Part shown: piece after piece, positions 1 through 12,482 of the stretch | Layout of the letters: each line of letters opens with the position of its first letter | Position numbering within the stretch: the first letter of the stretch is position 1 | From: Alisma plantago-aquatica | Lineage: Eukaryota; Streptophyta; Magnoliopsida; Alismatales; Alismataceae | Reading direction: 5' to 3' | Assembly (NCBI GenBank): GCA_963693085.1 | Contig: OY856413.1 | Coordinates: forward strand, 545,762,879-545,826,878 | DNA: 64,000 bases | Notes under the pieces: model-generated | Database searches by the model: none | What the model saw: only the letters and a program-made list of their open reading frames with translations | What the model was told of the DNA's origin: nothing | Program-made: the position numbers and the translations under genes

Positions 1-2
1 AA

Positions 3-338
3 GGAAAACTTAGCCCTAGATATGTGGGTCCATTTGAAATTTTGGACCGTATTGGGGAATGTGCTTACAAGTTGGCTTTACCACCACAATATAGCATGAT
101 GCACAATGTATTTCATGTGTCGAACCTAAAGCGGTATGTCAAAGACCCTAGCCATGTCCTCAATCATGAACCAATTGAATTAAAGGACACCCTGGTATAC
201 CAAGAAGCTCCAGTCAAGATACTTGATACATGCACCAAGGAGCTCAGAAACAAGAAGATCAACATGGTTAACGTGTTATGGAAGCACCATGATAGTGATG
301 ATGCTACTTGGGAGTTGAAGTCCGACATGGAGGAATGA
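3..338 (+). pseudogene. Ty3/gypsy integrase C-terminus with chromodomain-like tail (partial)
   Basis: C-terminal end of a gypsy pol polyprotein, open from the window edge in frame 3. The phrase RYVGPFEILDRIG, then HNVFHVSNLKRYV, is the usual integrase C-terminal segment. It is followed by the EAPVKILD...LRNKKI...VLWKHH...ATWE chromodomain-like tail of chromovirus-type elements, which in the family helps target integration to chromatin. The frame stops with TGA at 336-338, but the next codons (FPNHFKEAGIL) still read like the normal family tail, so this stop is probably a mutation. A purine-rich tract and LTR follow directly. The rest of pol lies left of the window. The identification as gypsy is secure; the lineage is not. 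Confidence 0.85.
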
Positions 339-390
339 TTTCCTAACCATTTCAAAGAAGCCGGAATTTTGAGGAAAAAAATCCTTATAA

Positions 391-401
391 TGAGGGGAGG
401 A
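391..401 (+). other. Polypurine tract of the plus-strand gypsy element
   Basis: The purine-rich run TGAGGGGAGGA lies just 5' of a TGTGATGAAG sequence that starts like an LTR, and about 50 bases after the pol reading frame. This is the expected place for plus-strand DNA priming. Confidence 0.6.
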
Positions 402-3140
402 TGTGATGAAGCGAGTTTTACTCATACTTTTGTCATATTTCCAATTTTTGACCTCCTTATGTTCACTCTTGGTCCCAATCTATTTTTTTTCTTAGCTACA
501 TAATTAATTTGGAGACTCAATTACAAAATTTGGTGACCAATGTTACTTGTTTACACTTTATGACATTTTAATTAGGTTTAATAATCACCTTACTCCAAGA
601 AATAAATTCGTTCCTCAAAATTTATTATCTTGTCCTCAAACTTTTTCTATATATTCTAAACAATTTTGTGAAGCAATGGTCAAATTTCACTCAAATTGGA
701 CACTCCTACTAATTTCTATGATTTTCTGAAGTTTAATCACAAAATCCCTCTTTATTTGCTTTTATTTCACCCAGTTAAGGGCCCACGTTCCGTAGGGTAG
801 GGCAAGAATGATCCCTGACCCTCAGATCAGGCACCCCGGATCAGGGCCCTGATTGAGCAGTCATAGGGTTGCCCCCTACCTCCCGCAATCAACGGGAGGA
901 GACCAAGGGGGGCCGAGACCCCAATTTTTCTCTTCCTTGACTCGATTCAAAAATCAAACACACTAGAGTGTTTTCCCTGCAAATCCGAACTTTATCACCC
1001 CCTTCCCCCCTCAAATCCCTATGTTCTAAGAAAATTTGAGAGAAAACTCTCTCGGCCACCACCATGGGTGAGGAGCCCCCTCTAACCCTAAACCTAACCC
1101 CTTTGGGCTATAAAAACCTGACCTCTACCCTCACCAAGGCCCTATGACCACAATCGACACCTTGCCTCTCCCTCTCTCGTGTTCCCCTAATTTCTCCATC
1201 CACTGCACCGCTACAGAGCTAGCCTGCTCTCGGGCGGGTTCCTTTACTTGGGACGACAACCTGCAACCCTCGGATCTGGGTCAACGTTGGACCCAGACCT
1301 AGATCGACGGTGATCGTGCCTCCCTTGATCCTCCATCCTCCCACAAGTGATAAGCAGTGGACAACCTCCTAGCCACATGATCTTAATCGGATCAACTCTG
1401 ATAGAGGAATCCAATGGCTATCAATTTTCTTGGCCTTACTTTTTTTGGTATTTATCGCCTCTCTGCTCGAATATTCGTTAAAATGTCCAAATCTCATTTT
1501 AATCATAGAAAATGCATCCAAACTCCAAAAATGATAAAAAAATAGTCAATCTTGATAAGAAAAATCCAATAAACATTTTAAAAATACTTTTGAAGCCTAA
1601 TTCTTGATATTTATTACTGATATTCCTAGATCTTGTTCCTTTGCTTATTTAGTTTGTCTAATGATGCAACTATGATTGATTAATCTTTGAGAAATCCTTA
1701 TTCCTGATTCTAATGATCATATTGAGACACCAAATCGATTTTGATAGCATAGGGGTTAGATCTAACCTTCTTAACTCACTACTCTAGAATATGAATCATA
1801 TACATTGAAATAAGGCTTACTCTTGATGTGACATATACATTGAAATAAGGATTACTCTTGATGTGATGATGATTAATCTAATCTTGCAAACCCCTTAATC
1901 ATATGTCTGATCCTTGAATCTCCAGGATCTAATCTAGAGTCCAATAATACTATTTCATACTGAAAATGATGTAGAGTTTGAATGATGATAATAATAATTA
2001 GGGTTGGCATGTGTTCCTAAATATACCTAGGTAGGCCATCCATTCATGAAACATGCTTGATACTTGAATAATTGTTAGACATTTGGAAATATAGTTGATG
2101 ACCTAACCCTATGGTAGAAATAGGAAAATGTAACCCTAATCTCAAATAGTGAAGCATGATTTTTTAAAACTATGATCTTGACCTTTGATCCAATATTTTG
2201 ATCTAGGATCTGACTCTAGGGGTTGATCTACTCTTTCTTGGGATCTATACTCCAAATACTCATTTAGAAAGGTACGATGTTATATAACTCCTCCTTGATT
2301 GTATTGAAGATACTTTTATGTATCTATTGACCATATGCTTGGCTATTTACATGGATGAACTACTGTTCCCTATGATTAGTCTTCTGTTTTTCCTATACTA
2401 TATTTTAAAAAACATGAAAACATAAATTACAATACCCATTCTGACTTCCCATATATTGATGATGATAATTATGTTAGAAAAGTGCATAATGTTGATATTG
2501 AATATAAGAAAACCCCCCTTATTTGAAGGGTGGGATTTTGTACATTGACCTCCTATCTCCTATGGTGAGAAGGAGCTTGGTGACCTCCCCATCGCGTTGG
2601 GGTAATCGAGTCACACAAACTAATATAAGCATGCTTCTCGATTACAGCATAATGGCAAATTAATAATAAAATTCTTGTTGAACAACATTTTGTTTTTGGA
2701 AGATCATTCGATATACTTTTGAAATATAAGTCATGTCCAGTATACTAGTTTTCTTATAAACTATTGTACTTATTTTTATATAGGTACTGTGCAATTGCAT
2801 TGACATTGTGTCTTGATTTTCTCAATTTTAGGTAATGCAAGGAACTAGAGATTTACACTCATCTACTCATTTATCCACTGAAATAAAGATTGCAACATCA
2901 AATATGGACTCTACATGGGAGCTAATTGTAAAAGAGATGTAGTTGTATGCAAGTTTCTTATCTTTTTCTCTTTCCATGTTGCCTATGGTTCTTATGTACT
3001 AAACCTTTTGGTTCATTTTAATAAAGAAGAATTTTATTTCATTTTTGCATATTATATGTGTGTGATTTTTGGGCCACTCAGGGACAGGCGCTCTAATCCC
3101 TTTGACAGTGCCCATTTGGACAGTGGGATTGGGATTATGG
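402..3140 (+). repeat. 3' LTR of the plus-strand gypsy element (right end uncertain)
   Basis: Starts TGTGATGAAG after the polypurine tract. A TATA-like CTATAAAAAC lies at 1108-1117. Around 2518-2630 and 3060-3140 the text (short GC-richer blocks such as CATCGCGTTGGGG and GGACAGGCGC) resembles the 3' part of long Tekay/Del-type LTRs from memory, so an end near 3140 is proposed. No second copy is in the window, so the end cannot be fixed by alignment. A 35-bp tandem duplication sits at 1797-1865. No gene is seen. Confidence 0.5.
1797..1865. repeat. Two-copy 35-bp tandem duplication
   Basis: The segment beginning CATATACATTGAAATAAGG is repeated once at a 35-bp period with one or two mismatches. 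It lies inside the proposed gypsy LTR. Confidence 0.8.
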
Positions 3141-3399
3141 TAAGAAGAGATCTGTGTCAGGATTATCTTTTTTGATGTTTCCCTCTAAGGGCTTGATCTT
3201 AGTAATCTCAATTAACTTTTCTTCCATATTCAAACATCCAGAGATAGCATAAGAGTTTGAACAAGTTATATTTTTATCACATATTACTCATATGTTACTT
3301 ATGTTTATGAAAACCTTTCACATGAGTGCTAACAAAAATAATTCCATGTGCATGCATGCAGAGGAGACCGATCACCTAAATTCATTTACATTTATGTTT

Positions 3400-4011
3400 T
3401 CCTTACTCCTCTTACCCTAATTAGGTCTCAAATAGGTAGGGCACTACTCCCATTCTCTAGAATTAGGGTTTAGCATTAGGCCAGTTTACTACAACCTGCC
3501 TCTTAGGGTTTCTATGTCCCTTGACCCTCTAGGGTTTTTTAAGACCAATGCTAGACCCATCTAGGATTTACCCTATCAAAGAAAAACCTAAAAAACCTTT
3601 TGTTTATTTTACTATCATTTCCACATTACAAGTACATCAATTGGTGGAGGGTTCCTTAATCTTACTTCTTCATAAAACCATAACTTGAGATGAGGAGGGA
3701 AATAACTTTTAGGGTTTATTAAACAAAAGGATGAGAAAGTGGATGAATTTTGAGATGAGAAGACGTAGATAAAACATTACTTCAGGAAAATCATAGGTTC
3801 TGGCTAGGCATGCATCACTATGGCTAAGGGAGTCCTTGTAAAACAAATTAATGGTGCGGAGGAAAATATTGCTTTCCCCCAAATCCATGATCCCTTCTAG
3901 ACACCATTACCATAAGGTCATGCCTTAATAAGTTTCCTTATATTTGTATGGGTTACTTGAAATTATAAACAATTAGATATTATTTAAAAAATCTGAGGCT
4001 CTGATACCAAA
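3400..4011 (-). mobile_element. 5' leader of a minus-strand gypsy element, including primer-binding site
   Basis: On the minus strand this follows the LTR at 4012-6493. The primer-binding site TGGTATCAGAGC, complementary to initiator tRNA-Met, is the reverse complement of 3998-4009, two bases from the LTR. The leader at about 3600-3990 is recognisably related to 31,440-31,800 in the second gypsy element (shared blocks around GGAGGAAAATATTG and TTCTAGACAC), so both belong to one family. The left limit is vague. The internal coding region is missing, presumably truncated. Confidence 0.7.
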
Positions 4012-6493
4012 TGTAACGACCTCACTTTTCATCATCCTTCTATTAAGGAGAGACCTAAAAAATTGAGATCCATTAATTAAAATTCCCAAGGATTCAGATT
4101 TAACCAAATAACAAATAATAGTAAATAATTTCCATTATTTTCAAATATTGTTTATAAGATTCTCCTTGAAAGAATTACATGAATTTGTAAAAATGAGTTG
4201 TACATATGAGAAGAAGTATATGTCAGATCCTCTTTAATAAGCTTAAATGCCTTCATGCGATTTCCCATAATTTATCATGTCCTCATATATTCATATTTAG
4301 CATGTACCTAAACTAGAGTGAAACAAAAGCACAAATAAACATATAAAATTATATTGTGTACATTGAGTGCACACAAAAGTGTCCAAGTAAGGTAACAACA
4401 TATAATCAATCAATTTCTTGCAAATACGAATTGGAAATTTTCATTACATATTCTAATCCATGATAAATATGCTCTCCTGGGTGTGATAATTTTCCCTCCA
4501 GGGCTTGTGTGCATCACCCCTCAATACACATCACCATAGGATTCAGAATATGATATCTTTATTTATGTGATACTCATAGTCACATTATAGATAAACATAA
4601 TGTAAATAAATACTCAAAAATATACTTAGTCAATGCTTGAGAAATCCTTGACAAACACAGATAAACTATTGTGGGTAGTCATAAGCATAACCATGTACCT
4701 TTTTTTTTTGGAAAATTGGGTAAGTATATTCCAAAAACCCCTAAAAGGGGGACAAAGTTACAAGTCACACCCTAACATGTACCTAAATGGTAAGCATCAT
4801 GAAGTATATACTTCAAGTATGTTTAAGTAATTTTTCAACAATGATAAATCCAAGCAATCATCATTTAATCTGCATGTATGCAAATCCTAATGTGTCACGA
4901 TCACATTCATTAGATTAAACCCTACTCGATCCTAATCTAGGATTTAGAGTTGCTCAAACCATAATTTTGTCTCATATTAACATGAGGTGAAACCCTTGTT
5001 ATTAGATCAATCATATCCTTTCATTATGAACACATAGATTAGTTCAAGTTCATTAAGATTATCACAAGTTATCGTCTGTAACTTTAAAGCCCTAATTCTT
5101 CATATACATGGTTATTCACATCAGAAACCCTCATTCTACCTAATTATGATAATGAACATCAATTTACATCTCATACGAACAAATTTAACATGATACAATC
5201 TATTCATGAAAAACTAGGCTTTTATGCATTAATTATAACATCAACACTACCACTTTCAGAATTGGGATCAAAATTAGGTCTCAACTATATTTTATTTATG
5301 TTCCTCTTATTTTGCTGATCAATTTTCCTACATAACTTGTTTTCATATGAGTTAGCAGTTATTTAAAATAATTAATTCAAGATTAATCTTAATTGACCAA
5401 TAAGAAAATGGCATGTCATAGGTTGCAACATTATCCACCCCATCCGTAGGCCGGACTCCTACCAATGGGCTCACGCCTTATCAGTACCATGTCCACGTGG
5501 GTTGGGTGTGTGTAAATGGGGCTAATGACCTAACCGCCCATAATGTTGTCAACTAAAATTGCCACGCGCACAAGGGCAGTTCGGTCACACTAGTCCAAAG
5601 AATGTTCATATGTCGCACTAGCTAAACTTCTCACTCCAGTCGGCCATGGTGATGTCAACTCAATGGTTGACTCTCAATCTTAGCACCTCCTATTGCAACC
5701 TAAAGCATTAGTCGAGTTCTCCAGGCTCTAGCGAATCATTCAAACCCATTGGAGCTAGCACCGGTCACTAGTTGACTCTAATCCATCAATAGGTCTCTAT
5801 CAAAGAGGGAAGGAGATCAAGAGAAGGAAATACTAGGAAGTGATGCTTCAAATGGATCTTTAGATATTCACACGATCATGGTGATGTATTGGAACAATTT
5901 TTAGGGTTTAGAGCATGTGAGGATGTTTCCTACACCTTGTGCTTTGTTGCCCTATCTCGCAAAGATGGAGGGTTAGTAGTGAGCTCCATGGAGGCTAGTA
6001 AGGGTCATGTTTGCTTCCTCTTTTCCTATCATGCTCCAGATATAATCAATTGATCGTGGACATCCGAGGGTGTTGAACTTGTGCCGAATTTTTTGAAGAA
6101 AGAAGGTGGGGTTTGGTAGAGGGTTCTAGGGTTGCACCATTGCAATTAAGTGTGGGATCCAGCTATCTCTATCTCAAATTTACTTTGGGGTTCCTTATAT
6201 AGGCATGGAAGAGAGGTTACCAGGGATTTCCTCTTAGCCCTAGGGTATGTGTTTGTCAGTGGTTTAGGCACTCTCTGGATCCAACAAACTAACAGTCATG
6301 GTAGGGTTTGATATACTTGTCTCTCTCCACCATTCATTTAGGCCCACAAATAGGGAAACATGTGAAGGGGGAGAGAGAGCAGGGTGGGAGAGAGTCACAG
6401 TAATTGTTGTCTTGTCTTTCTTTTTTTTCTCACAAGGTAGAAGAAAAAACTAGGACTGTCGACTCCCGATCCATCGGCCACTATGGTGTTACA
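4012..6493 (-). repeat. 5' LTR of the minus-strand gypsy element
   Basis: Bounded by TGTAACGACC on the left and GGTGTTACA on the right, so on the minus strand it runs TGTAACACC to GGTCGTTACA, about 2.48 kb. A minus-strand TATA box (CCTATATAAGG, 6193-6203) lies at a site matching the TATA boxes of the two LTRs of the related element near 26,283 and 33,748. A block around TTCCCTCCAGGGCTTG (4492-4507) is shared with 32,357. Boundaries rest on the TG...CA ends plus the adjacent primer-binding site; no partner LTR of this copy is visible. Confidence 0.7.
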
Positions 6494-7239
6494 CATAAAG
6501 GGTATACGGCCCACTCAATGTCTAAGTTGGAAACTATTAAAAAGGTTTCTATTCTGGGAATCATGTAATAATTACAGGTAGGTCCCTCCCAATTTATGGA
6601 TTTCTATAGGCCACTAGGAATATCTTTTGTCTATGCAACTTTGAGGGAACTCATTAATGTCTTAACCAACCATTATCTAAATCTCGAGATTTATTGGGAT
6701 AAGTTAAATAGACGAAATTTTCTTCTTTAACAAATCCTCAAATAGATTACCCACATCACATAAAAAGTCCTTTATCGCTCAAATTTTAGAGTTCTCATCT
6801 TTTCCTTATTATTTTCAAGTATACCAAAAGTCAGGATGGGATAACATTATTTGATGCCTTAAATCTTTTGTTTCCATTCATGTCCATATAAGTACTCCTT
6901 TAATCATCTTAAACACCACTTATCTTATTTTCTTTTGGAAATTGGAACATTATTTCATATTTCAGTTATATATCGAATCACAAAGCCATTATCCATTGTT
7001 TAGGAATGAAAATTCTTATTTCTTAATCTTTTACCACAAGGCCTTATTTGCAAAGCAAAGTAGTCTCATGGGACTCAATATTTGGTTATGCCTTGCGGCC
7101 ACAAAGATGACATTATTATTTTATCACTTATTTTGTCACTAGCACCATTGGGTATTTATTTATCAACCCATGTAATTATATTCATACATTTTAATTTCAC
7201 CAAAATTGAGGATTTTATACTCCCTTTTCTTCATGGGTC
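6494..7239. other. Unassigned stretch beside decayed copia element
   Basis: AT-rich sequence between the gypsy LTR and the readable copia remnants. By position it should be copia pol (integrase side) on the minus strand, but I cannot read a convincing domain in it. Nothing else is recognised. Confidence 0.3.
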
Positions 7240-8200
7240 TACTTCTTTTCATATCATGCATATTTGAATATATGTGAGATCAACATCAAGTATCTAATAC
7301 CAATGTTGAAGAAGTAGATAAGTTCATTTATATAATATATAAACCTAAAGTGGGGATTTATATCCCCTACTTCTTATGCTTTTGTTCCTCTAGGTAGAAA
7401 GGACAATTTCTCTTCCAATGTATAACTGGTTACAATATGGCAATTATCTTCCTTAACAACTCCCATTTTTTCCTTAAGTGCAAAAAACTTTTGGCATCCT
7501 TAGAACATTGATCGTATGTTTTGTTTCCCTTAGACTTTCCTTTTCTTTTTTTGACCATCAACACATATTTGGGATTGTCTTTCATTTTCCCCTCGTCTAT
7601 TTTCAACATGCCAAGTAGCTATGATAGTGGTTTAATGAAAATCATCATGTTGTAGTTAATGGCAAAATGCCAACAATGATTACAATATCACATCCATGTC
7701 CTATTATTGACCTAAAGGAGATACCAGTTTATCAATACTTTCCACTTACCCAATTGACTTGAGTGCATGGAGTCTAATTGCATCACCTTCCACCACTGTG
7801 CACTTAAATAATACCTTATTGATATCATATCTCTCTTGATTTTCTTGTTCTTGGCACATGATCCTAAAATGTGTTATCATCTAAAAAACTCCCATGTTCT
7901 CATATTGCTTCTCAAGTTGATTATTTTTGTAGCAAAGCATAAGTCACTTGACATCTACAATATCATCAAAGTGCTTCTTATGAACTTCCCTTTCCAACCC
8001 AGGAACATTTAGAGTTGGTTTCCTTGATGAGCATGTGTCCAAGACATCAAGCTAGTACTCATGTGTGGGAGCAATTCTCAAAGTCATGAATCAATCATCA
8101 AAGTTGTTCCCATTAAGTTTTTCCTTCTCAATGACCGATCACTATGAAAACATGGTGTTGTTTGTTTCCATTTGACAATAAGTACTTGCAGAAGTTAATA
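7240..8200 (-). pseudogene. Decayed Ty1/copia gag and protease region
   Basis: Many frames are broken, but the minus strand carries remnants in copia order. The protease neighbourhood (around 7255-7330) aligns with the copia protease segment at 37,124-37,200. The end of a Gag zinc knuckle reads KRNCPFYLEE near 7390-7420. A Gag segment at about 7540-7660 matches 37,400-37,520 (TTTGGGATTGTCTTTC versus TTTGGGTTTGTCTTTC and the following lines). It belongs to the same or a close family as the copia element at 34.8-37.7 kb. No functional protein could be made. Confidence 0.6.
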
Positions 8201-8901
8201 ACATCTCAAAAAATCTCCGTTGATATATATTGGTATTTATTTAAATATTACTCTCACTATTTTATTTCAAATTAATAGCACTCACTACTAATTTAGAAGA
8301 TTTGCATTCTACAATATATTAGTGAGACAAAATCTATATTTCTTCAAATTATGAGTCCTTTTTCGTGAATCACTCACAACTTGAATTTTAGGTAGGAAAC
8401 ATTTTCCAATTGTAACTCTTAATAGATGGATGCACAACCCTTTTTCCTAACCATTTATATATTTCTAGCTGCTTATCCTATGTCACCTAGTTAAGTGTGA
8501 CCCAAATGCCCACACATTGGAATAGTATCCTACTTTGGTAGACCCACATACGTATGCTCACTCTTTCACAAGCAACACTATGCTTCATGCTTTGGCATTC
8601 CCCCACTTTGTTGATAATGATTTTAATGTGTGTTTTACAATGTAAATCATCTAAGACTTAAGATTTTAGTTGAGAGTTTGTATATAATATACATACACAT
8701 ATAAAAACACCACATATTGATAATAAGCATCATATACACATTGTATTAAAAATCAGGAAATGCAATCCATAGACAAACAACATTGGTTATGCTCATACAA
8801 GTTTAGTCCTTTGGAGCCACAGAGGATCTCTATTCACCATAGGTCCATTAAATCATATGGATCATGAACCTGTGAACCTACATTTTTTGGAACAAAGCAA
8901 C
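8201..8901. other. Gene-free AT-rich stretch
   Basis: Probably part of the decayed copia leader, between Gag remnants and the tandem duplication. No open frame or recognisable motif. Confidence 0.4.
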
Positions 8902-9360
8902 AATTCCATGGTTGCTCCTTGGATGTTCATGGTTGTCTAGTCATACCAAGTCCTCAAAAACTTATTCTATATGCATGACATGTAGAAACTTTGAGTTACA
9001 TTCGAGGGGAGTAAGAAGGAATAGATACCATTACTTATGGAATGAAATATGAGGCTCAACATGGAAGATTGTCATGTCAAGTCCTACAAAACTTATTCTA
9101 TTAATACGACATGTAGAGACCTTGAGATAAAATTGAGGGGAGTAATAAGGAATATAAGCAATTACATATGGAACAAAATATGAGGGCAACATGAAATATA
9201 AATACCAACCAAAAAGGATTCCATTTGTATCCACCTCATGAACATAGAATGGGGTCTTTGGCCATAACCATTTATACATCTACCACAGAAAATATATTTT
9301 TTATGACAACATGTTTGATTTATAGATATATTATATACATACACATGTATAGAACACACA

Positions 9361-9453
<93 letters not shown>

Positions 9454-9970
9454 AGAGAGAGAGTGAAGTTTGAATTCCATGGATGCTCCTAGGATGTTCA
9501 CGGTTGTCTAGTCATACCAAGTCCTTGAAAATTTATTCTATATACATGACATGTAGAAAGTTTGAGTTACATTTGAGGGGAGTTATAAGGAATAGAAACC
9601 CTTACTTATGGAATGAAAGATGAGTCTCATCATGGAATATTGTCATGCCAAGTCCTACAAAACTTATTCTATTAATATGATATGTAGAGACCCTGAGATA
9701 AAATTGAGGGGAGTAATAAAATTAAGGGGAGTAATAAGGAATATAAACCATTACATATGTAATAAAAGATTAGGGTCGACATGAAAGATAAATACCAACC
9801 AAAAAGTATTCCATTCATATCCACCTAATGCACATAGAAAGGGGTCTTTGTCCATAACCATGCATACATCTACCAAAGAAAATATATTTTTGATGACAAC
9901 ATGTTTGATTTATAGATATATCATATACATAGACATGCATAGAACATAAACACATACACATATACATACA

Positions 9971-10007
<37 letters not shown>

Positions 10008-10010
10008 TTA
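8902..10010. repeat. Two-copy tandem duplication, period about 571 bp
   Basis: The block starting AATTCCATGG at 8902 recurs at 9473. Both copies run through GGTTGTCTAGTCATACCAAG, the ATTGAGGGGAGTAATA block, the AATATATTTTT-GATGACAACATG block and a closing microsatellite. Inside each copy a shorter motif (AAGTCCTACAAAACTTATTCTA) repeats the opening half imperfectly, so each copy is itself a diverged duplication. Confidence 0.75.
9363..9463. repeat. (TA)n followed by (GA)n microsatellite
   Basis: About 50 bases of TA dinucleotides run straight into about 45 bases of mostly GA. This creates a spurious plus-strand reading frame of alternating I/Y and E/R residues. Confidence 0.95.
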
Positions 10011-10108
10011 TTTATTTATTTATATATATATATATTTATATATATATATATTTATATACATATTTATATTTATATGTGTGTGTGTATGTATACATATAGA
10101 GAGAGAGT
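9972..10108. repeat. Compound AT-rich microsatellite
   Basis: TA dinucleotides, TTTA tetranucleotides, then short TG and GA runs. It closes the second copy of the 571-bp duplication and abuts a foldback MITE. Confidence 0.95.
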
Positions 10109-10112
10109 CAGG

Positions 10113-10493
10113 CTAGAATACACTCAAGTGTATAGATCGCGAGCTACACTCAAGTTTTGATTACATAAGTAGACCATTTTTTTGACAAGTCCAAACCATT
10201 TATATTCATTGTTATGACAAATACATGCTATATGCAAAATCTGAGCTCATTTGGATTCTTCTAATTAACACTTTTATGGTCTACAAACGGAAGCAAAAAA
10301 ATAATTTGAATTGTATCATTTTTGTCACCTTTAGATGTATGACCTATAAGCATCCAAATGAGCTTAAATTTTGCATGTAGTGTGTTCATAAGATACTTAA
10401 GAATATAAATGGTTTATATTTGCAAAACAAATATTTCATGCTGGAATATTTCTTGAGTGTATTCGGTCTCCACTACACTCATGTATATTCTAG
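10113..10493. mobile_element. Foldback MITE-like element, about 380 bp
   Basis: The ends are inverted repeats: CTAGAATACACTCAAGTGTA on the left and, read on the other strand, CTAGAATATACATGAGTGTA on the right. The inversion continues inward. AACCATTTATATTC (about 10,195) and GAGCTCATTTGGAT (about 10,241) on the left have reverse-complement partners near 10,408 and 10,345 on the right, so most of the element can fold into one imperfect hairpin. There is no coding sequence. No clear target duplication was found, and the superfamily is unknown. Confidence 0.65.
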
Positions 10494-10934
10494 TGTGATT
10501 ATATATATATTATATGTATGAGTCTGAGTGCTATATATTACATTGTTTTCTAAATGGGTCAATCCCCATGAATAAATGTTTAACATCCATGAAAACTAGG
10601 TGTGTTACACAAGCATATCGGCCCTATACTGGGATAACACTACCTGATCAACAAGCAGGAGTTGTGGGGATGCCACCTCTTACAGGGTCTCCAAGGCAAA
10701 CCCATGAAAAAATGTATGGAATATTAATTTTATGCAACTGGAAAAATTACATTTTCCATAATAGACTCCATAGTCCATATCAAAATTTAACATGTAAATG
10801 TATCTAAAATAGTCAGGATGTGCATGTTGATTTGTGATTCATCTCACATGTAATGTCTTAAATGATATAAAATAAATCTGATCATAAGACAATAAATGAT
10901 GATATATTGTAAATTGATGTGTCTCTAATACCAA
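10494..10934. other. Short unassigned stretch
   Basis: Contains a 97-codon plus-strand frame (10,514-10,807) with no recognisable motif; probably chance. The last bases before 10,935 include a degenerate primer-binding site (see the LTR entry). Confidence 0.3.
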
Positions 10935-12482
10935 TGTATGGATCCATGGATGTAATAGGAACAAATGAAGATACAAAAATTTAAATATCCACATTCCCAC
11001 AGGAAGATCTCATCAATAACAATATATCAAGAAGGAAGGGATGTGAGGTATACTTTTATAGTGGGGCTTGTCCAACAACAATTCTCAGAAAGAATATGGA
11101 TGAATGAAGATTCCAAATTCTATGAGTATAGTCACAAAGGAATTTGTGTCCCTATATCTCCCACACGGACGAAGGGAATTCTAAATCTTGCCCCAAGAGA
11201 TGACGAGGAAGGGACACCCTTCTCTTTGGAAATGTCCTAGTGTTGCACAATCTCATGTTCCCTCTCTCTCCTTATGAGTAATGAAGGATAGTACTAAATT
11301 GTAACCAAAACCTAGTCGTCAAGACCCTATTTATAGGAGAGACGCTGAAGTAGGATTTCTAATAAATGCTAGAAAACAAAATACAATGGCTACCTTTTAG
11401 CAGCCCACTAGCAGACATATGTTTTGTCAAATGGCTTGGTCTATTAGATTGATTGGGTTGGGTTCAAATAAGTCAATCCATTGATCTAGTATAGTGAATC
11501 AACTAGACCATCCACTCAAACAATTGGATGATCTTGTTCGGTCAGTCGACTGGGCTAGCTATTTGATTGGTTGGGCCAGATCCCAGTCTAATAAATCAAC
11601 CAGACCTTCAACTCAATTGATTGATCTGTCTAGTTAGGTGATTAGACTTTCCAATTGATCAAATGGGGTATCAGTCAGTCTATAAATGATCAAATTAATT
11701 AACTAAACCTTTTAGTATGTAATTAATCATGTTTTGATATTATACTCATCTTCCATATGCATCCTATGTGTGTGACCCTAAAGGTTGCAAATTATGTTTT
11801 TATTATATATGCAATCACATTATGATTTCATAGACAATGAATTGTACGAAAGTATTCATTGCCATCCAAGCAATTAGAGAAGATGGAGAACAAATTCAAC
11901 CTAGTATTGTTACCACTGTTACAGTGATCATATAATCCGGTTGTTTTTGATATCATGAATGAATAGGAGGTATCGAGATATAATCCTCCAAATTTTCAAT
12001 CTTTGTTCTTTTATCTAGGATAGCGTATTTGAGATATATATGTTCTCAATATTATACATTCAACCACATGAGCATGGCCAAGTATTTAATATTCTCAGAT
12101 CAAGTGGATGGGATACCTTATCATTTGGAGTGACAAATTCATCACTAACACTAATTTAGATGTGTCACATTGCAACCAAGAACTACATGTATAGCAACCC
12201 TTATTCCAGGTGATGTTTAGTAGTGTTAAAGTACATTGAACATCATGTGATCATTTTAGTGACTTTAGGTTTAAGAACCAAAATCACCACTATCACATTG
12301 ACATAAGATTTTGACTACCATTTAGCTTCATTTTATCATACTCAATTTGAGTCTATCAAGTACACTTAGTCATAACAAGTACTTATACATTTCACTTGAT
12401 GTAAAATATCATTACCAATGAAACAACATCACAAATCCAAGACATACTAGTCTTGATGCATTCTTTTTGTCCTAATTCCAAC
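10935..12482 (-). repeat. Probable copia LTR (minus strand), about 1.55 kb
   Basis: On the minus strand it begins TGTTGGAATTAGG (right end, 12,482), a typical copia LTR start, and ends ...ATCCATACA. Just beyond is TTGGTATTAGAGAC, a degenerate match to the initiator-tRNA-Met priming site, which makes this a 5' LTR. A minus-strand TATA box lies in the palindrome CCTATTTATAGG at 11,326-11,337. Orientation fits the copia Gag remnants at 7.2-8.2 kb to its left, so both may belong to one element. A 91-codon frame at 10,965-11,240 lies inside and looks non-functional. Confidence 0.5.

Noticed and set aside
9225..9473. Plus-strand frame with long I/Y and E/R runs
   Set aside because: Translation of a (TA)n(GA)n microsatellite.
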